In this document: positions 33,301-45,621 of the stretch, piece after piece
How the letters are laid out: each line of letters starts with the position of its first letter
Position numbering within the stretch: the first letter of the stretch is position 1
Assembly: GCA_019914995.1 (NCBI GenBank)
Contig: CM034129.1
Span: forward strand, 9,107,725 to 9,171,724
DNA length: 64,000 nt
Direction of reading: 5' to 3'
From: Acanthochlamys bracteata
Taxonomy: Eukaryota > Streptophyta > Magnoliopsida > Pandanales > Velloziaceae
Notes under the pieces: model-generated
Seen by the model: only the letters and a program-made list of their open reading frames with translations
What the model was told of the DNA's origin: nothing
The model's database searches: none
Position numbers and translations under genes: made by a program

Positions 33301-36300
33301 GAGTATTATTGTGTTTGGCAGAAGTCAATTTTAATGGCTCTATCATGCTATATGAGTTGTTGGACATTCTAGAATTTACTTCTGATCGGAAAAGAATGTC
33401 GGTTGTAGTCAAGGATTGCCAGAATGGAAATATACTCTTGTTGTCTAAAGGTGCTGACGAAGCAATCCTTCATTGTGCTTATTCAGGTAAGTTTTTCTTT
33501 GTTCTCAAAGGATATGTAGTTTATGGCATACCAGCATTTATATGCAACATCCTTCTAGCTTGATATTGTTAGGAGTCTATGGCATGCATTCAAGTGTTAC
33601 TTTTTCCTGAACGATAAATTATGTAGTCTGAAATAAGTACTGATTATTTCTAGCGGAAAAGTATACTTGGCTATAAATTTCTCAGGTTTTATGGCTTTGC
33701 TGAGTTCTTTAAGCTTTCAGGACAACAAATAAGGGCTTTCGTTGATGCTGTTGAACAATATTCAAGGTTGGGCTTGCGCACGCTGTGCTTGGCGTGGCGT
33801 CAGTTGAATGGAGTTGAATACAGAGAGTGGTCTGAATTGTTCAAAGAGGCAAATAGTTCCCTAGTTGATAGGGAGGTAATTATCAGAGACTTTCTAGTTG
33901 GATAACTAGTGCCAAGAAACGATGAATTATTTGTTTTTCATTTTAGTGGAAACTAGCAGAGGCCTGCCAAATGCTTGAACATGACCTTGAAATTCTTGGT
34001 GTCGCTGCTATTGAGGATCGCCTACAGGTAGGAAACCTTTGATTGTTGCTCATGTCATTAAATTCTTTTAATCAAATTCATGGTATCATTAGTTTATCCT
34101 GATATCTGGAGGACTTGTCAAAATGAAATCAGTATGTTTTACACTATTTTATAGGAAGGAGTGCCTGAAACTATTGAAACTCTGAGGAAAGCAGGTGTCA
34201 ACTTTTGGATGCTGACTGGTGATAAACAGAATACAGCCATTCAAATTGCTCTTTCATGCAATTTCATTTCTTCAGGTCATCTGTCTTAGCTTCTGCATCC
34301 TTTTGTTGGGTTTGGTATTCAGTGAGAACAAATAGTGCATATGCAAGTTACTTTATTCATTCATCTTCTTTTTCAGTTTTGTCTATAGTTATGAAGATTT
34401 GTAGTATTTGTTTATGTATTACTTACGCCTACGATACTGTAGTAAAAATGGAAGAGGTTGTCTTCCTTCTCTGCTCTAAATGCTTTGTCAACCTACCTAC
34501 CAATCTTATTTCAGTGAAGCTCTTGAGAGCAGCACATTTGTAACCTTCAGAGAACATAGAGCGATACTTAGACATGTACCTGAGAAATATCAATTTCTGT
34601 ATGTTAGTTCTAACTATCTGAGATTTTTAGTGTTTGACGTGGAATTATTTACTTGGAATCTAGTTTTTATGGTTTATAACATGCCTTAAGTTAACTATTG
34701 TTGCTCCATATTAAATTCTTGACCCTTTTGGTTTTACACTTATGTGATTGTCATGTTGTTTAATATATGAGCAATGGATCATTAACCTTTTGAATGTTTT
34801 AACTTTTGATTTTTATTATTGGCAGAGCCTAGAGGCCAACTTCTGTATGTTAATGGTAGAACTAAAGATGAAGTATCCCGAAGCTTAGAGAGAGTATTGC
34901 TTACAATGAGAATCAGTTCTTCAGAGCCTAAGGTATTAAGTTTTAATAGGCATTAGATCTTTACATTGTCATGACGATAAACTGTATATGTTATCTTTAC
35001 AAATATGTTAGTGTGTTTGCCTATACACTTGGTTTTATCTCCATATGTTAAGATTTTCTCCTGAATCTTCTGAAGTCTTTTTTTAACTTCCTGTTTTCGT
35101 TTCCTGGTGTAAGACTTGTGCATGCCTTTTTTTGACCATTTAGCAGCGTGCGTGCACATGCTTTTTTTATGCTCGATGATTGTTCATCTTTTGACAGATT
35201 TATGATTTAACAATTCTCCCCCTAAATGAAACTAGGATGTTGCATTTGTGGTGGATGGCTGGGCCCTTGAAATTGTTCTAAAGCATTATAAAGAACCCTT
35301 CATTGAGCTAGCAATCCTTTCAAAAACCGCGATATGTTGCCGCGTAACACCTTCACAGAAAGCACAGGTAAGGCTCTTCTGTTACCAATAATCGAATTGG
35401 TTTACGTCTTTATTTGTTTCCGCCTTAGTTTGTGCATGTGCTTTACAGGGTTGTATGTGTTAGTTACTGCACTATTTTAACTTATTTATGTTCAATTATG
35501 TGATAGGTAGGTTTAAAGTTTATAATAATTCTTTATTGCTCATTAGTCGCCAAGATTTAGCAGATTAGCTGTCTTTATCTTTCATAGCTAAGTAAGAAGT
35601 TGTGCTTGTCCAACTAGGTTCAAGTCACTGTACAAGCTGTAAGTAGCATGATTCACATTCAGATTTCAGTTTCTGCATACCCTTGTTTACATTTCTTTCC
35701 ATGGTAGTAGATCAATCTTATTTGCATTATCTGGCCCTTGTTTGGATTTATTTAATGGATTAGTCCTCAGTCATTTTGATGTATACATTAAGTTATGTCA
35801 CTATTTGAGATAAATATGTATAAATTTTTTGTTATTCAAAATATATGTTGCGATTTGCATGCTTCTCAATTGTTGGCCACTTATTAAAATCTGTGGCTTC
35901 ACGTAAACTCTATAACTTCTGAGTACTTTTTCTTTTGTAGCTTGTTGCACTCTTGAAGTCTTGTGAATACAAAACCTTGGCAATTGGGGATGGTGGAAAT
36001 GATGTAAGGATGATACAAGAAGCTGATATTGGTGTGGGTATTAGTGGCAGGGAAGGTTTGCAGGCTGCACGGGCAGCAGATTATAGCATTGGGAGTGAGT
36101 CTCCAAAATTTTTATAATAGCTTTAATTATATCCTGTTTTGTCTTGTTTCCTGGTTTGTATTTGAGATACTACATTCTTATGTATCATATGTTTTATATG
36201 TTCCAGACCTTAAACCCTAATATTGAATTTTTTAGTATTTCTATTTTGACAACTCTTAATGTCATTTTAGCTATATTATCGCATACATTAGAGGCTGCAG

Positions 36301-39300
36301 AGTTTCTGTAGTTACCTACTCTCTTTTGTAATACCCAATGGTAGCCAGAGATTATAACAGGAGAAATTTTGATTCCTTCAAGAATGGTTACAAAAATTCC
36401 TAGGCAAACTTAAGAATCTCAACATTGAATGCGATTCTCTTTTAAGTTTGATTCAGAGAAGCTAGGCAACCAAGTGTTTGGATGGAAATTGTTCATTTCT
36501 ATTCCCATTTTACGCCTTCGATATCAGCCAACTGAACACACCCCTGAATTCTAATTTAGGCTTTTGTCAAGATAACATTGGCTAGCTGCAATGTTAATTA
36601 CAATTTTCAAAATTGCTTTTGCAGCGGTAGTCATTTCTTTTGTTAGTACCACAGTTTTTAATGTTATCTTAATCTAGCTTAGCTGCATCCACCCCTGTTA
36701 CAGCTTGATTTTATAGATAAGGCTTACAAATACTAAGAAGCCAATTTATTGGATAACAGTTCTATGCTCATAAGGAGCAGCAGGTGGAGGCTATACCTGC
36801 AACCTCAAATTGTGCTAGCATTCATGATGATACACAATTTAGATGGTGCGCTCAACTTCCTTCAAGATTGATCTAGTCATTCATCCGCGCTCGTCAAATT
36901 TAGTCGGAAGATGAACATTACAATTTCATGTGGACTGTTTGATGTTTGGTTCATATGCAGTAAACTCCCTTTAATAGTAGTTTGACATTAATTTGAAGCT
37001 ATTTTTTAAATGTTGGCATTTGCAGAGTTCAGGTTTCTGAAAAGGTTGATACTTATCCATGGGCGATATTCATACAACCGAACTGCATTCCTGTCGCAGT
37101 ATTCCTTTTACAAGTCATTGTTGATATGTTTTATTCAAATAAGGTGAGTCTTTATATTTACTCAGGACCAGTAAGTTGCACCTACCTGAATTTGTCTTGA
37201 TTTGTGTGTTTGTATCTCTGCAATTCTAACTCTCACAGAGAACCTGAATTTTCAACCTCATGCTAATATCTATATTGCAGCTTTTCTTTATTTTCAGGTG
37301 TTTCCGGAACTAGCCTATTCAACTCTGTTAGCCTAATGGCATACAATGTTTTCTACACAAGTATACCAATTTTGACAAGTGTTCTTGATAAAGATCTCAA
37401 TGAGAAGACTGTGATGCAGCATCCACGAATCCTATTCTATTGTCAAGCTGGAAGGTCCTGGTCATCCCTATATAACATTACTAGAAACTGCTACAGCACC
37501 TTCCCGAAATTCTTTTTTCGTTTCTACTGCTTCAGCAATACAAGTTTTTCTCAGTTTGTACTTATGCTGTTCTTTTGTTTAAAATAATGTGGAGAAAGAA
37601 AAACAAAGAGAAAAAGGAAAATGTACATGTCTGCTATATGCTCTGCGAGGAAGAAAATTTTAAAGAGGAATATCAAAATGTAGCTAGGTCAAGGAAAAGG
37701 AATCTTTTCTGTTGCTTGTTGTGTCTTTTGCCTTCTACCCTAAAAACAAACAAGCAACTGTTGAAGTTCTTTCTAATTTATTTTCATTTCTCTCTCTCTT
37801 TTCTCCAAAACAAACACCTTTCGCTTTTACTTTTAACTGATTTGCATTTGCCAATCTTAATGCAGGCTTCTCAATCCAAGTACTTTTGCTGGATGGTTTG
37901 GTCGCTCACTTTACCATGTAAGCATCTCTACTTGGCTTTGGGTCCTTGAGTGAATATCTGGGGCATAGTGATTCAATTATGACCACTCAGAACTTGTGAT
38001 ACTTCAATTATTCCTTTTTATGTACAGTGCAGCTAGCATTGGGCCTAATAGCTGTCTTTACTTTGCTAGTCGAATTACCCTTCTTTTTTGTAATTGAGTC
38101 GTCTTAATCTTACCTCCGTTGTTTGAAAGGCATAATATTAGTCAGAGATTGCCATGTACTTTTGCCTGTATTCCCATGTTGGATAGGTTTCAGTAGTTGT
38201 CTAGGTTGAGTTGAACCAAGTAGTTGTTTTGCTAGGCCCTTCCGCATGCAAACAACTGTCGTGTCTCTTGCCTGTTGGGGGAAAAAGGTGAAGAGGAACT
38301 AGGCCTAATTGGAGGTGGTCTTAAAGACTTCAATTTGGGTCTGCTTATGTTTACTGCCCCTGAATAGACGTTATAGACTTTTGTGCATCTACAAGTACAA
38401 ACGTTGACTTCATCCATATTGCAAATACGTCTGTGCTATCTCTTGACAAATAGTTGCATAAAAAAGGTGTTGGGAGTCTATGTAGCTTTAATTGAGTATG
38501 GTTTAAAATATGTTGGGTTATCTCTACTGTTTTATATCAACATGCATTTCTAAGTACAGACATTGGTTTTGTAGTATAGTAAGTACTGTCAATGAAAAGA
38601 AGTCACACAAGGAGGCAACTTTACAAGCTTTTAGGAATTTTGAAGGAAAAAGCACCGATTGTTAGAAAGTATATCTTAGACTTTCTTTATTTGTTGTTAT
38701 TATTATATTTTGGTAAGGTGTAACTCGTTAATATTCCTAGATGCTTTATAAATAAGTAGAGACGGAGAGCCCTTAAACTTGAAATCAAGTAAGGTGTTTT
38801 TCTTTTTTGCCTTTTCTTTTAATTTGGTTAAATTTCTGTATCAAGAATGTGGTTTACTTATAAATATGTAAATGGATGAATCAGCACAACCCCGTTGATT
38901 CCTGTTATCTATGTTATTACTTAGACAAAATGGAGATTATGTGCACATTCCATATGCCTCTCTTACACATGCACAAACTCGTGTTCTGACCTTATGCAAT
39001 TAGTTTATCCATATTCTGCTGTGTGTTCCTAAAATGAACTTTACTAATCTTGCAGCTTTGCCAGAAATATGTATCTTTTTATTGAACACCATGCATTTCC
39101 TGTTTGGAATATTGGACCAAAATTTTCAGTCTTGAACATGACGCATCTCTTGTCTGGCATTTTGGACTAAGATTCTCAGCCTTTCACCAATTAGTGAACA
39201 GGTTATACGAGTGATTTTTGGAAGGGCTCCAGTTGCATGTATAAGTGTTTGTTGCGATATCTTTTGGGCTTTGTCAAATACGAGGCCATTTTCTTAAACC

Positions 39301-40112
39301 AATTGTGAACTTTTTGTTAACCTCTTTCTTTTTTTCTTAGGCACTAGTTGTTTTTCTGGTGAGTGTTCATGTTTATGCTGATGAGAAATGTGAGATGGAA
39401 GAGCTATCTATGGTTGCACTTTCAGGATGTATATGGCTGCAAGCAGTTGTTGTTGCTTTGGAAATGAGGTAAGTGCCATTCTTTGTGCAATATTGTTCTT
39501 TTCAGTGTTGAATGTGAAAGTTATATTGATGGTCTTTTATTGTTTGAAGTTCCTTGACCATTATACAACATCTTGCCATATGGGGCAATTTTGTTGGATT
39601 TTACGTGATCAATTGCATAATCAGTTCAATACCCTTGTCTGGAATGTATACCATCATGTTCCGCCTATGCCAGCAACCCGCATATTGGATAACAATGTTT
39701 GTGAGTTTCCACCACAGAGCTGTTTTGATTTATAGATTTTGTGTTTAGATTTTTTTGACATTCACCTTACTTGCAGTTGGTAGTTGTAATTGGCATGGGA
39801 CCAGTGCTTGCCCTCAAGTACTTCAGGTACACATACCGGCCAAGTGCCATCAACATACTTCAGCAGTCTGAACGGTCTCGGGGACCAATCTTTGCTATGG
39901 GCAGTTTTGAGTCAGAATTGAAGTCTGTAGAAAAGGATGAAGCTCCATTGTCTGCAATGCAGCTCAAGAATAGGAACCCTGTCTATGAACCATTGCTTTC
40001 AGATTCACCAACTGCAACTAGAAGGTCATTAGGATCATCGACATTTGATTTTTTGCAGCCCACTCAGAGCAGGCTTTCATCACTTTATTTGAGAAACTTG
40101 AAGGATAACTAA
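24367..40112 (+). CDS. ALA2: ALA2-type P4-ATPase (phospholipid flippase)
   Basis: Twenty-four exons (24367-24494, 25591-25804, 27428-27544, 28274-28366, 28456-28630, 29585-29751, 30208-30312, 31203-31300, 31410-31552, 32932-33028, 33133-33242, 33322-33486, 33721-33875, 33947-34027, 34155-34275, 34826-34932, 35236-35367, 35941-36094, 37026-37143, 37281-37454, 37866-37917, 39341-39468, 39550-39700, 39777-40112) join in phase. Two ATGs in tandem allow [10 protein letters not shown] (first, 24367) or MKRFVYIND (24370); from the second the protein is 1105 aa, matching the usual length of about 1107. Positions below count from the second ATG. The actuator DGET is at 157-160, the fourth membrane helix carries PISIK, the phosphorylation motif is DKTGTLT with D381, and the hinge is GDGGND at 751-756. 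The C-terminal membrane helices are present. P4-ATPases flip phospholipids (ALA2: phosphatidylserine) to the cytosolic leaflet and need an ALIS/CDC50 partner; ALA2 acts in prevacuolar/late endosomal membranes. Introns 4 and 5 begin with GC. Confidence 0.97.
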
Positions 40113-41150
40113 TTGTTTTTTGCTTCTCCACAACAAAATGCTAGAAGCTCTTTCTTTACAGAAATCGAGTATCACATCTTGACTTTCGCTTATAGCAATC
40201 TCTAAGAGAAATTTGAACAGGTCCTACTAACTTACTACTGTATCACATTACATTCTTACAAGTTACAAATACCTCACTAAACATTGAGCAACTGTAGATG
40301 GTGGGCAATTTAGCCCACTCTTTTATCCTAACAGCGCCTGTTGTACAAATTCTGTAGACCAAAGGAGATGCTTTTATACTAGCAGTATACACCCAAGGGT
40401 ACGTTTTATGTTCATGTACCGTCTTGTATAACCCTATTTATGGCCTTTGTTTTCAATCCGCCACTATTTTGATTTCAGAGTTTGATTACTATAGTAATAT
40501 TACAAGGCAATAAACCACATACTCTTAAAAAATAGGGTGTGTTTATTTCAAAATAAACTTATTTTTTGAAAAATAAGTTTTAAAAATAAATTTCGAAAAA
40601 GAAAATTAATAAAGATAATTTATTTTAAAAGTTTTATTTATTTATATTAAAAATAAATTAAAAAAATAGAATTTAAGGAATCGGTAAACACGTCTAAACT
40701 CGAAGAAAATGCTGTTGGACGGGCGGGCCGGGCCCATCATTGAATATGGAGTTTCTTGATAATTCCCGGTCCATAAGAAAGGTAATGCCGGTCCACCTCT
40801 ATTACGTGGCGGCGTACGATTCGCAGGCTCTAAGGGAGCAGTGGCGTAATTATATGACTCTCACCCGTTCATCCAGTTTAAAGTGGTTTTTGCATTTTCA
40901 GGCTATTTTGAAATCCGTTTATATACATTCTTTTGAACTCAAGTAATAAAGCCCATAGTTTCCACAAATTTAACAATTCGGGAAGCCTGACATAGTGACA
41001 CAGTCCTATATTGCAAATTAGGCATCGAGGGAGCCTGAAATGTAAAACGTCATTCTAGGATCAGCGAATAAAGCGAATCAAGGCGTGGAATCGAGTCGCA
41101 AGCCGTGTTATTTATTCACAGATCTTCTGTTAACAAGGCAATCGAGAGCA
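40113..41150. other. ALA2 3' UTR and FKBP15 promoter region
   Basis: The ALA2 3' UTR probably covers the first few hundred bases. An AT-rich repeat-like stretch starting GGGTGTGTTTATTTCAAAAT lies at about 40536-40675. GC-richer sequence from about 40700 should hold the FKBP15 promoter and leader. A 68-codon frame at 40740-40946 has no recognisable features. Confidence 0.5.
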
Positions 41151-44100
41151 ATGGCGAAGAAGCTCATCTTCTTCATCGTGTTTGTTTCCGCAATTGTTCT
41201 ACATGGTAGATCGTTTTACCTTTTGAGTTTGTGCTTATAGTTTTGTTTAGATCGATAGAATTTGAACAGTTTTTGTTGTTAAGCTAGATTGATTATAATT
41301 TTTTATATAGAATTTATTTTTGTGTAGCTGTTTCCGCGAAGAAGTCTGGGGATGTTACGGAGCTTCAGATCGGAGTGAAGGTAAGATAATAGTCTGCTGT
41401 TATTCCTTTGTCAGACGTGATCATCTTTGATTTGAGTGTAGATGCATGGATGATGGATTGTGTGTGTTTGATTTGAAGTATAGAATTTTATTTATGTTTG
41501 GATAAATTTTAGTTTTATTTTTTGATCTGGGAGCCGATTATTTTTCATTTTTTTTGCTTTGTGAAAATATTAGTGAGTTGTTGTCTCAGATTTGTGCTTA
41601 ACTCGTTCACCAATAGTAGGAACTACATCATTGGTTAAGCATAGGAAATCCTTAAATAAACATTATTAAGTTTGAATAAGTACTTGTTCTTGATAATGAA
41701 CAACCTTAATCATTTGATTACAATATCTACTCAAATGTTAACCATTATTATCAAGAATGAGCTCTGTTTTTCTGTTAGAAATGGGAATCTAAATAACATC
41801 TCTTGGACATTTGAAGTAATGTAGTTGCCCTCCTTATGGTTAGTATTGTCAATGACTTGACTTTTACTGTTGCAGTATAAACCGGAATCTTGTAGCATCC
41901 AAGCTCACAAAGGCGACCGAGTTGAAGTCCATTATCGAGTAAGTACCTTAGCTAGACTGAAAAATTATCTGATTTCAAGTTATAGCATAATTATTGGTAT
42001 TCATTCAGAAGAATGACAAACTGAACCACATACAAATATAGAATACCTGATGTCTAGCTTTTCTACTAAAGGATGCCTTACTCAACCATCAGTTAAATGG
42101 AGAAAAAACTGGAATCACCTAAAGTGAGTTAATGCAATTAAGTATTTTAGATTCTCTATACTAACCCTAAACCTTCAGTATAGTTTGTCCCTGTTGATCT
42201 TTAGACATTCTGAACAAGAAATCCAGGTTTATACTAACCCTAAAACCATCAGAGAAGGATTTGCACCAGTTAAGAGCTATTAAGATCTGTTACATATTTC
42301 GATTTGTCTTTCAGGTAAAACAAAAATGACTCTATTTTGCTGATTGTAAAAATGGGGTCAAGTGTTTTTAAATTTACTTTTCCCTGTCCTTTTATGTTGT
42401 GCAAGCAAATCCCAGTATGGGATAGGATGTGCTACTGAACCAATCTAGTAGGTTTCTTTCAGTAATTTCTTTCACTAGTATCCATGGACTTTCCTGTTTA
42501 AGACTGCCCATTGTTTTCACTCAAATTTCCATCTGAATAAAGGATGGTGTTTAGTTTATATTCAATAACACCTAAAGTTGAAAATGCAATTATAATTGAT
42601 GCTATAGAGTTAACTTCATCCTATTGCAACTTCATCTTATATCAATGTATTTCGAGTAATGCTTGGCATGTCTCAGGGTATGCTCACAAATGGAGATGTT
42701 TTTGATTCTAGTTTTGAAAGAGGTGATCCAATTGCATTTGAGCTTGGGAGTGGTCAAGTGATTAAAGGTACATGATCGCAAATCGGTTCAGCTGCTTTCT
42801 TATAATAGCTCCTTTGGTCTTATATATTTCCTCGACGTAGCATTTGCTATATATAGCCCATTGAATTTTGTTACTTATAGTGCAAGTTTGACGATACAGG
42901 TGAATCTTGTTAATAATCCTAAGAGTCTGCTAGATACTGAAAATGCTTCTACTTATGAAATTTCTTTCTTCAATCAGCCTGTCATTATTTCGACCAATTG
43001 TTGGTTGTAATTAGTTTTCATGTTAGTATGGACATCCTTTTATAGCTTTTGGTAATAGCACTCAACATGTAATCATGGATGAAGGTATGTTGATGAACCT
43101 TGTATTTTGTAGAGTAAATCCTTTATTGTTGCATTTTCTTTTGCAAAGAATGATTAGAAACAGAAGGTCTAGGATAACTTCTGGAGCGAACTAGGTCAGG
43201 CTTGTCAGGCTGTTCCTTATTCCTGTATAATTTAATCATTCTTGCCTGTTCATTTATGCAATACAAGTAGCTTAAGAAGCTAGGAAAGAGTCTTAATAAG
43301 CATTCTTAGTGTGTATTGCAAGTACTTGTTTTTTCTTTGTTATGCTTTACAGCATGAGGATTTAGGTAAATGATCAAAGAACTCACGGAATGTAAAGAAT
43401 GTAACATCTTAGGCTTTATAACTGTAAAAGCCTTATAGCTTTTAAAGTAATTGGTACCTAAGGCTAGGAGATGCAACATTGTTGAAACTTGATACTGTGT
43501 ACCAGCCACAGAGTATGGACATTGTCAATGATATTGATAGAGAGCACTGACAATGTTTTTCCAATTAAGCTGAGCTGTACTTGACCTGTATACTGTTTCC
43601 AAAGATTATGGTTCCTTAATGCTAACATTGCGAGTAGAGGCAAACTTCAACTTGGGCAGCCTTGAGATATCCTTCTCCATTTGTCAAATATCAGCAAGTT
43701 AGAAATCCATATACCCTGTGTCATTCTTGATTCAGATGAATGCGCATATTTATATTTTTTATTCCATAGGCGTTTTAACCTCTATTGCAAGAATAACATT
43801 CTAGTTGTATCAAATAATTAGACTGGCAGTGAGTTAACTGTTTTGTGAAAGTAGGGAATCTGTGTACAAATACATGCTCACTTATTCACTCTAATATTAC
43901 TAAAGTGATGCTTTCTATACTGATTTAGCAAATTGCGGGTAGCTGTTAATGATCTTTGTCTAGAACTGACATGATGTTTTTCTCTTGCAAGGGTGGGACC
44001 AAGGACTTCTTGGCATGTGCGTTGGTGAAAAGAGGAAACTAAAGATACCTGCCAAGCTTGGCTACGGAGCTCAAGGATCACCACCCAAAATCCCTGGCAA

Positions 44101-44307
44101 GTTATACTACCTATATCACTCTTTCCTCTTCCTGGTTCAGTTTGTCTTGCCTGCACAATCAATCATGAAGTCACATATTGGTCTTTGTACTAATTACTAT
44201 TCTGTCTGCTAGGTGGAGCAACACTCGTTTTTGACACAGAGCTTGTGTCTGTCAATGGGAAGTCTCTTGATGGGGACAAATCTACAGATGACGATGAGGA
44301 GTTATAA
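41151..44307 (+). CDS. FKBP15: FKBP15-type ER-lumen peptidyl-prolyl isomerase
   Basis: Six exons (41151-41205, 41328-41380, 41876-41938, 42677-42767, 43992-44096, 44213-44307) join in phase to 153 aa. The start [19 protein letters not shown] is a signal peptide, cut probably near residue 22. One FKBP domain covers about 35-135. Its active-site residues are seen in [27 protein letters not shown] (W89) and [15 protein letters not shown]42 and C97 fit the disulphide pair of secreted FKBP13-type proteins. The tail is acidic and ends DDDEEL, a weak version of an ER-retrieval signal. The enzyme speeds cis-trans isomerisation of proline bonds in ER proteins. Intron 5 is GC-AG (CCTG/GCAAGT). FKBP15-1 and FKBP15-2 cannot be told apart here. 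Confidence 0.95.
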
Positions 44308-45621
44308 GTCTAGGAGATCATAGCCTAGTCTGCATGTTAGCCTCTCTCCCTAAAAGTTGTGGTTTAAGTTTTGAGATTATAAAGGACGATCTAAGCAGTG
44401 AAAACTGTTAGATAACAGTCCAAGGGCAGTTGTTTCTTTTAGTGACATAGAAACATCTAACAATTTTCCTTGGTTTTCCTTTTAATGAGCTATGTTGCAC
44501 ATGTTGAATCATTTAGATTCCTCCCAATCTGATTCTTTTCTTTCATAGAAGTAATCATCTGATAGCAATAGGGACGTGCAAACGCTGCTAATTTACGTTA
44601 TGAATTTCCCAATGATTTTGTTCTCATGGTTTAGCATGTAATCTTCTATAGGATTAGAGCGACCGCTAGTCTTCTCCTCTTGACATGCATATCAAGTCTG
44701 TGACAAGTCTCATAACAGTGTCAAAGACGTAACAGGTGTAGAATCAGTAAAAAAAAATCCTTACGACGACTGAGTGTTTGAAAGTATTTTTAAAATAACT
44801 TTTTTAAAAAAATATTTTTATTTTTAAAAATAAATTTCATTTTATTTAAAAAAATTAAATAAATAAAAAAAAATTATTATGTAAAATTTTTTGAATTTCA
44901 AATAAAATTTTAAAAATTTATATAGAATATATTAAAAAATAAACAATAAAAAATTATTTATTTAGAATGGAAAGCCAAACTCAATCTTAGATCTGTGTAT
45001 ATTAGTCGTGCGCGTCTTATTAGCAATCGAGCAAATCACTTGTCCGCAGCTCTACTTGCTATATAAGCCCATATGGCATACAAGCATAATACCGGACCGG
45101 TTCAACGTGTAAACTGCCAAACCAAGAGCCATCCAGTCGGTTCCTTAGTTGGATCAGGTTCGCAAACGACTTGCTGTGAACCGGCGTGATCCAACTGATC
45201 ATATTCCACATTAGCGGTCAGTATTCACTATTTGTTTAAAATGAAATATCTTTTAAAGAGTAACTTTTGATAAAAACTTCTGAAAACAATATTTCATAAT
45301 TTAAAAAATTATATATATATATATAATAAAAATATTTCAGTTTTTATACACATTTTAACGATCTTTAAATCTAATCTCTACAAATAAAAAATTATAAATC
45401 AATAACATATTAATAAAATTTCATTATTACTTAATCAAAACGACTTCCATCCGGTCACTATTTGTCAACTTCCATAATCGAGTACATAAAATTTTCACCG
45501 ATATAAGGACAGTTCATAGACGTGTTCAATTACAGAGCATACCATAGTTCACAGACGGCTACACAGCATTTTAGTAGTAAATCTGGCTAAGAAGACCAAG
45601 TACAAGATCTATTTGACATCT
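44308..45621. other. Convergent intergenic region between two FKBP genes
   Basis: It holds the 3' UTRs of FKBP15 (left) and FKBP62 (right). A reverse-oriented AT-rich repeat copy lies at 44770-44985 and further AT-rich sequence around 45290-45430. No gene seen. Confidence 0.55.
44770..44985 (-). repeat. AT-rich dispersed repeat, inverted copy
   Basis: It starts GAGTGTTTGAAAGTATTTTT, close to the reverse complement of the end of the copy at 10935. The core appears reversed as ATTATTATGTAAAATTTTTT. Confidence 0.55.

Noticed and set aside
24367..40112. ALA2 as a pseudogene because its frame is broken into many short pieces
   Set aside because: All 24 exons join in phase with plausible splice sites (21 GT-AG and 2 GC-AG introns), and all key catalytic motifs are intact.
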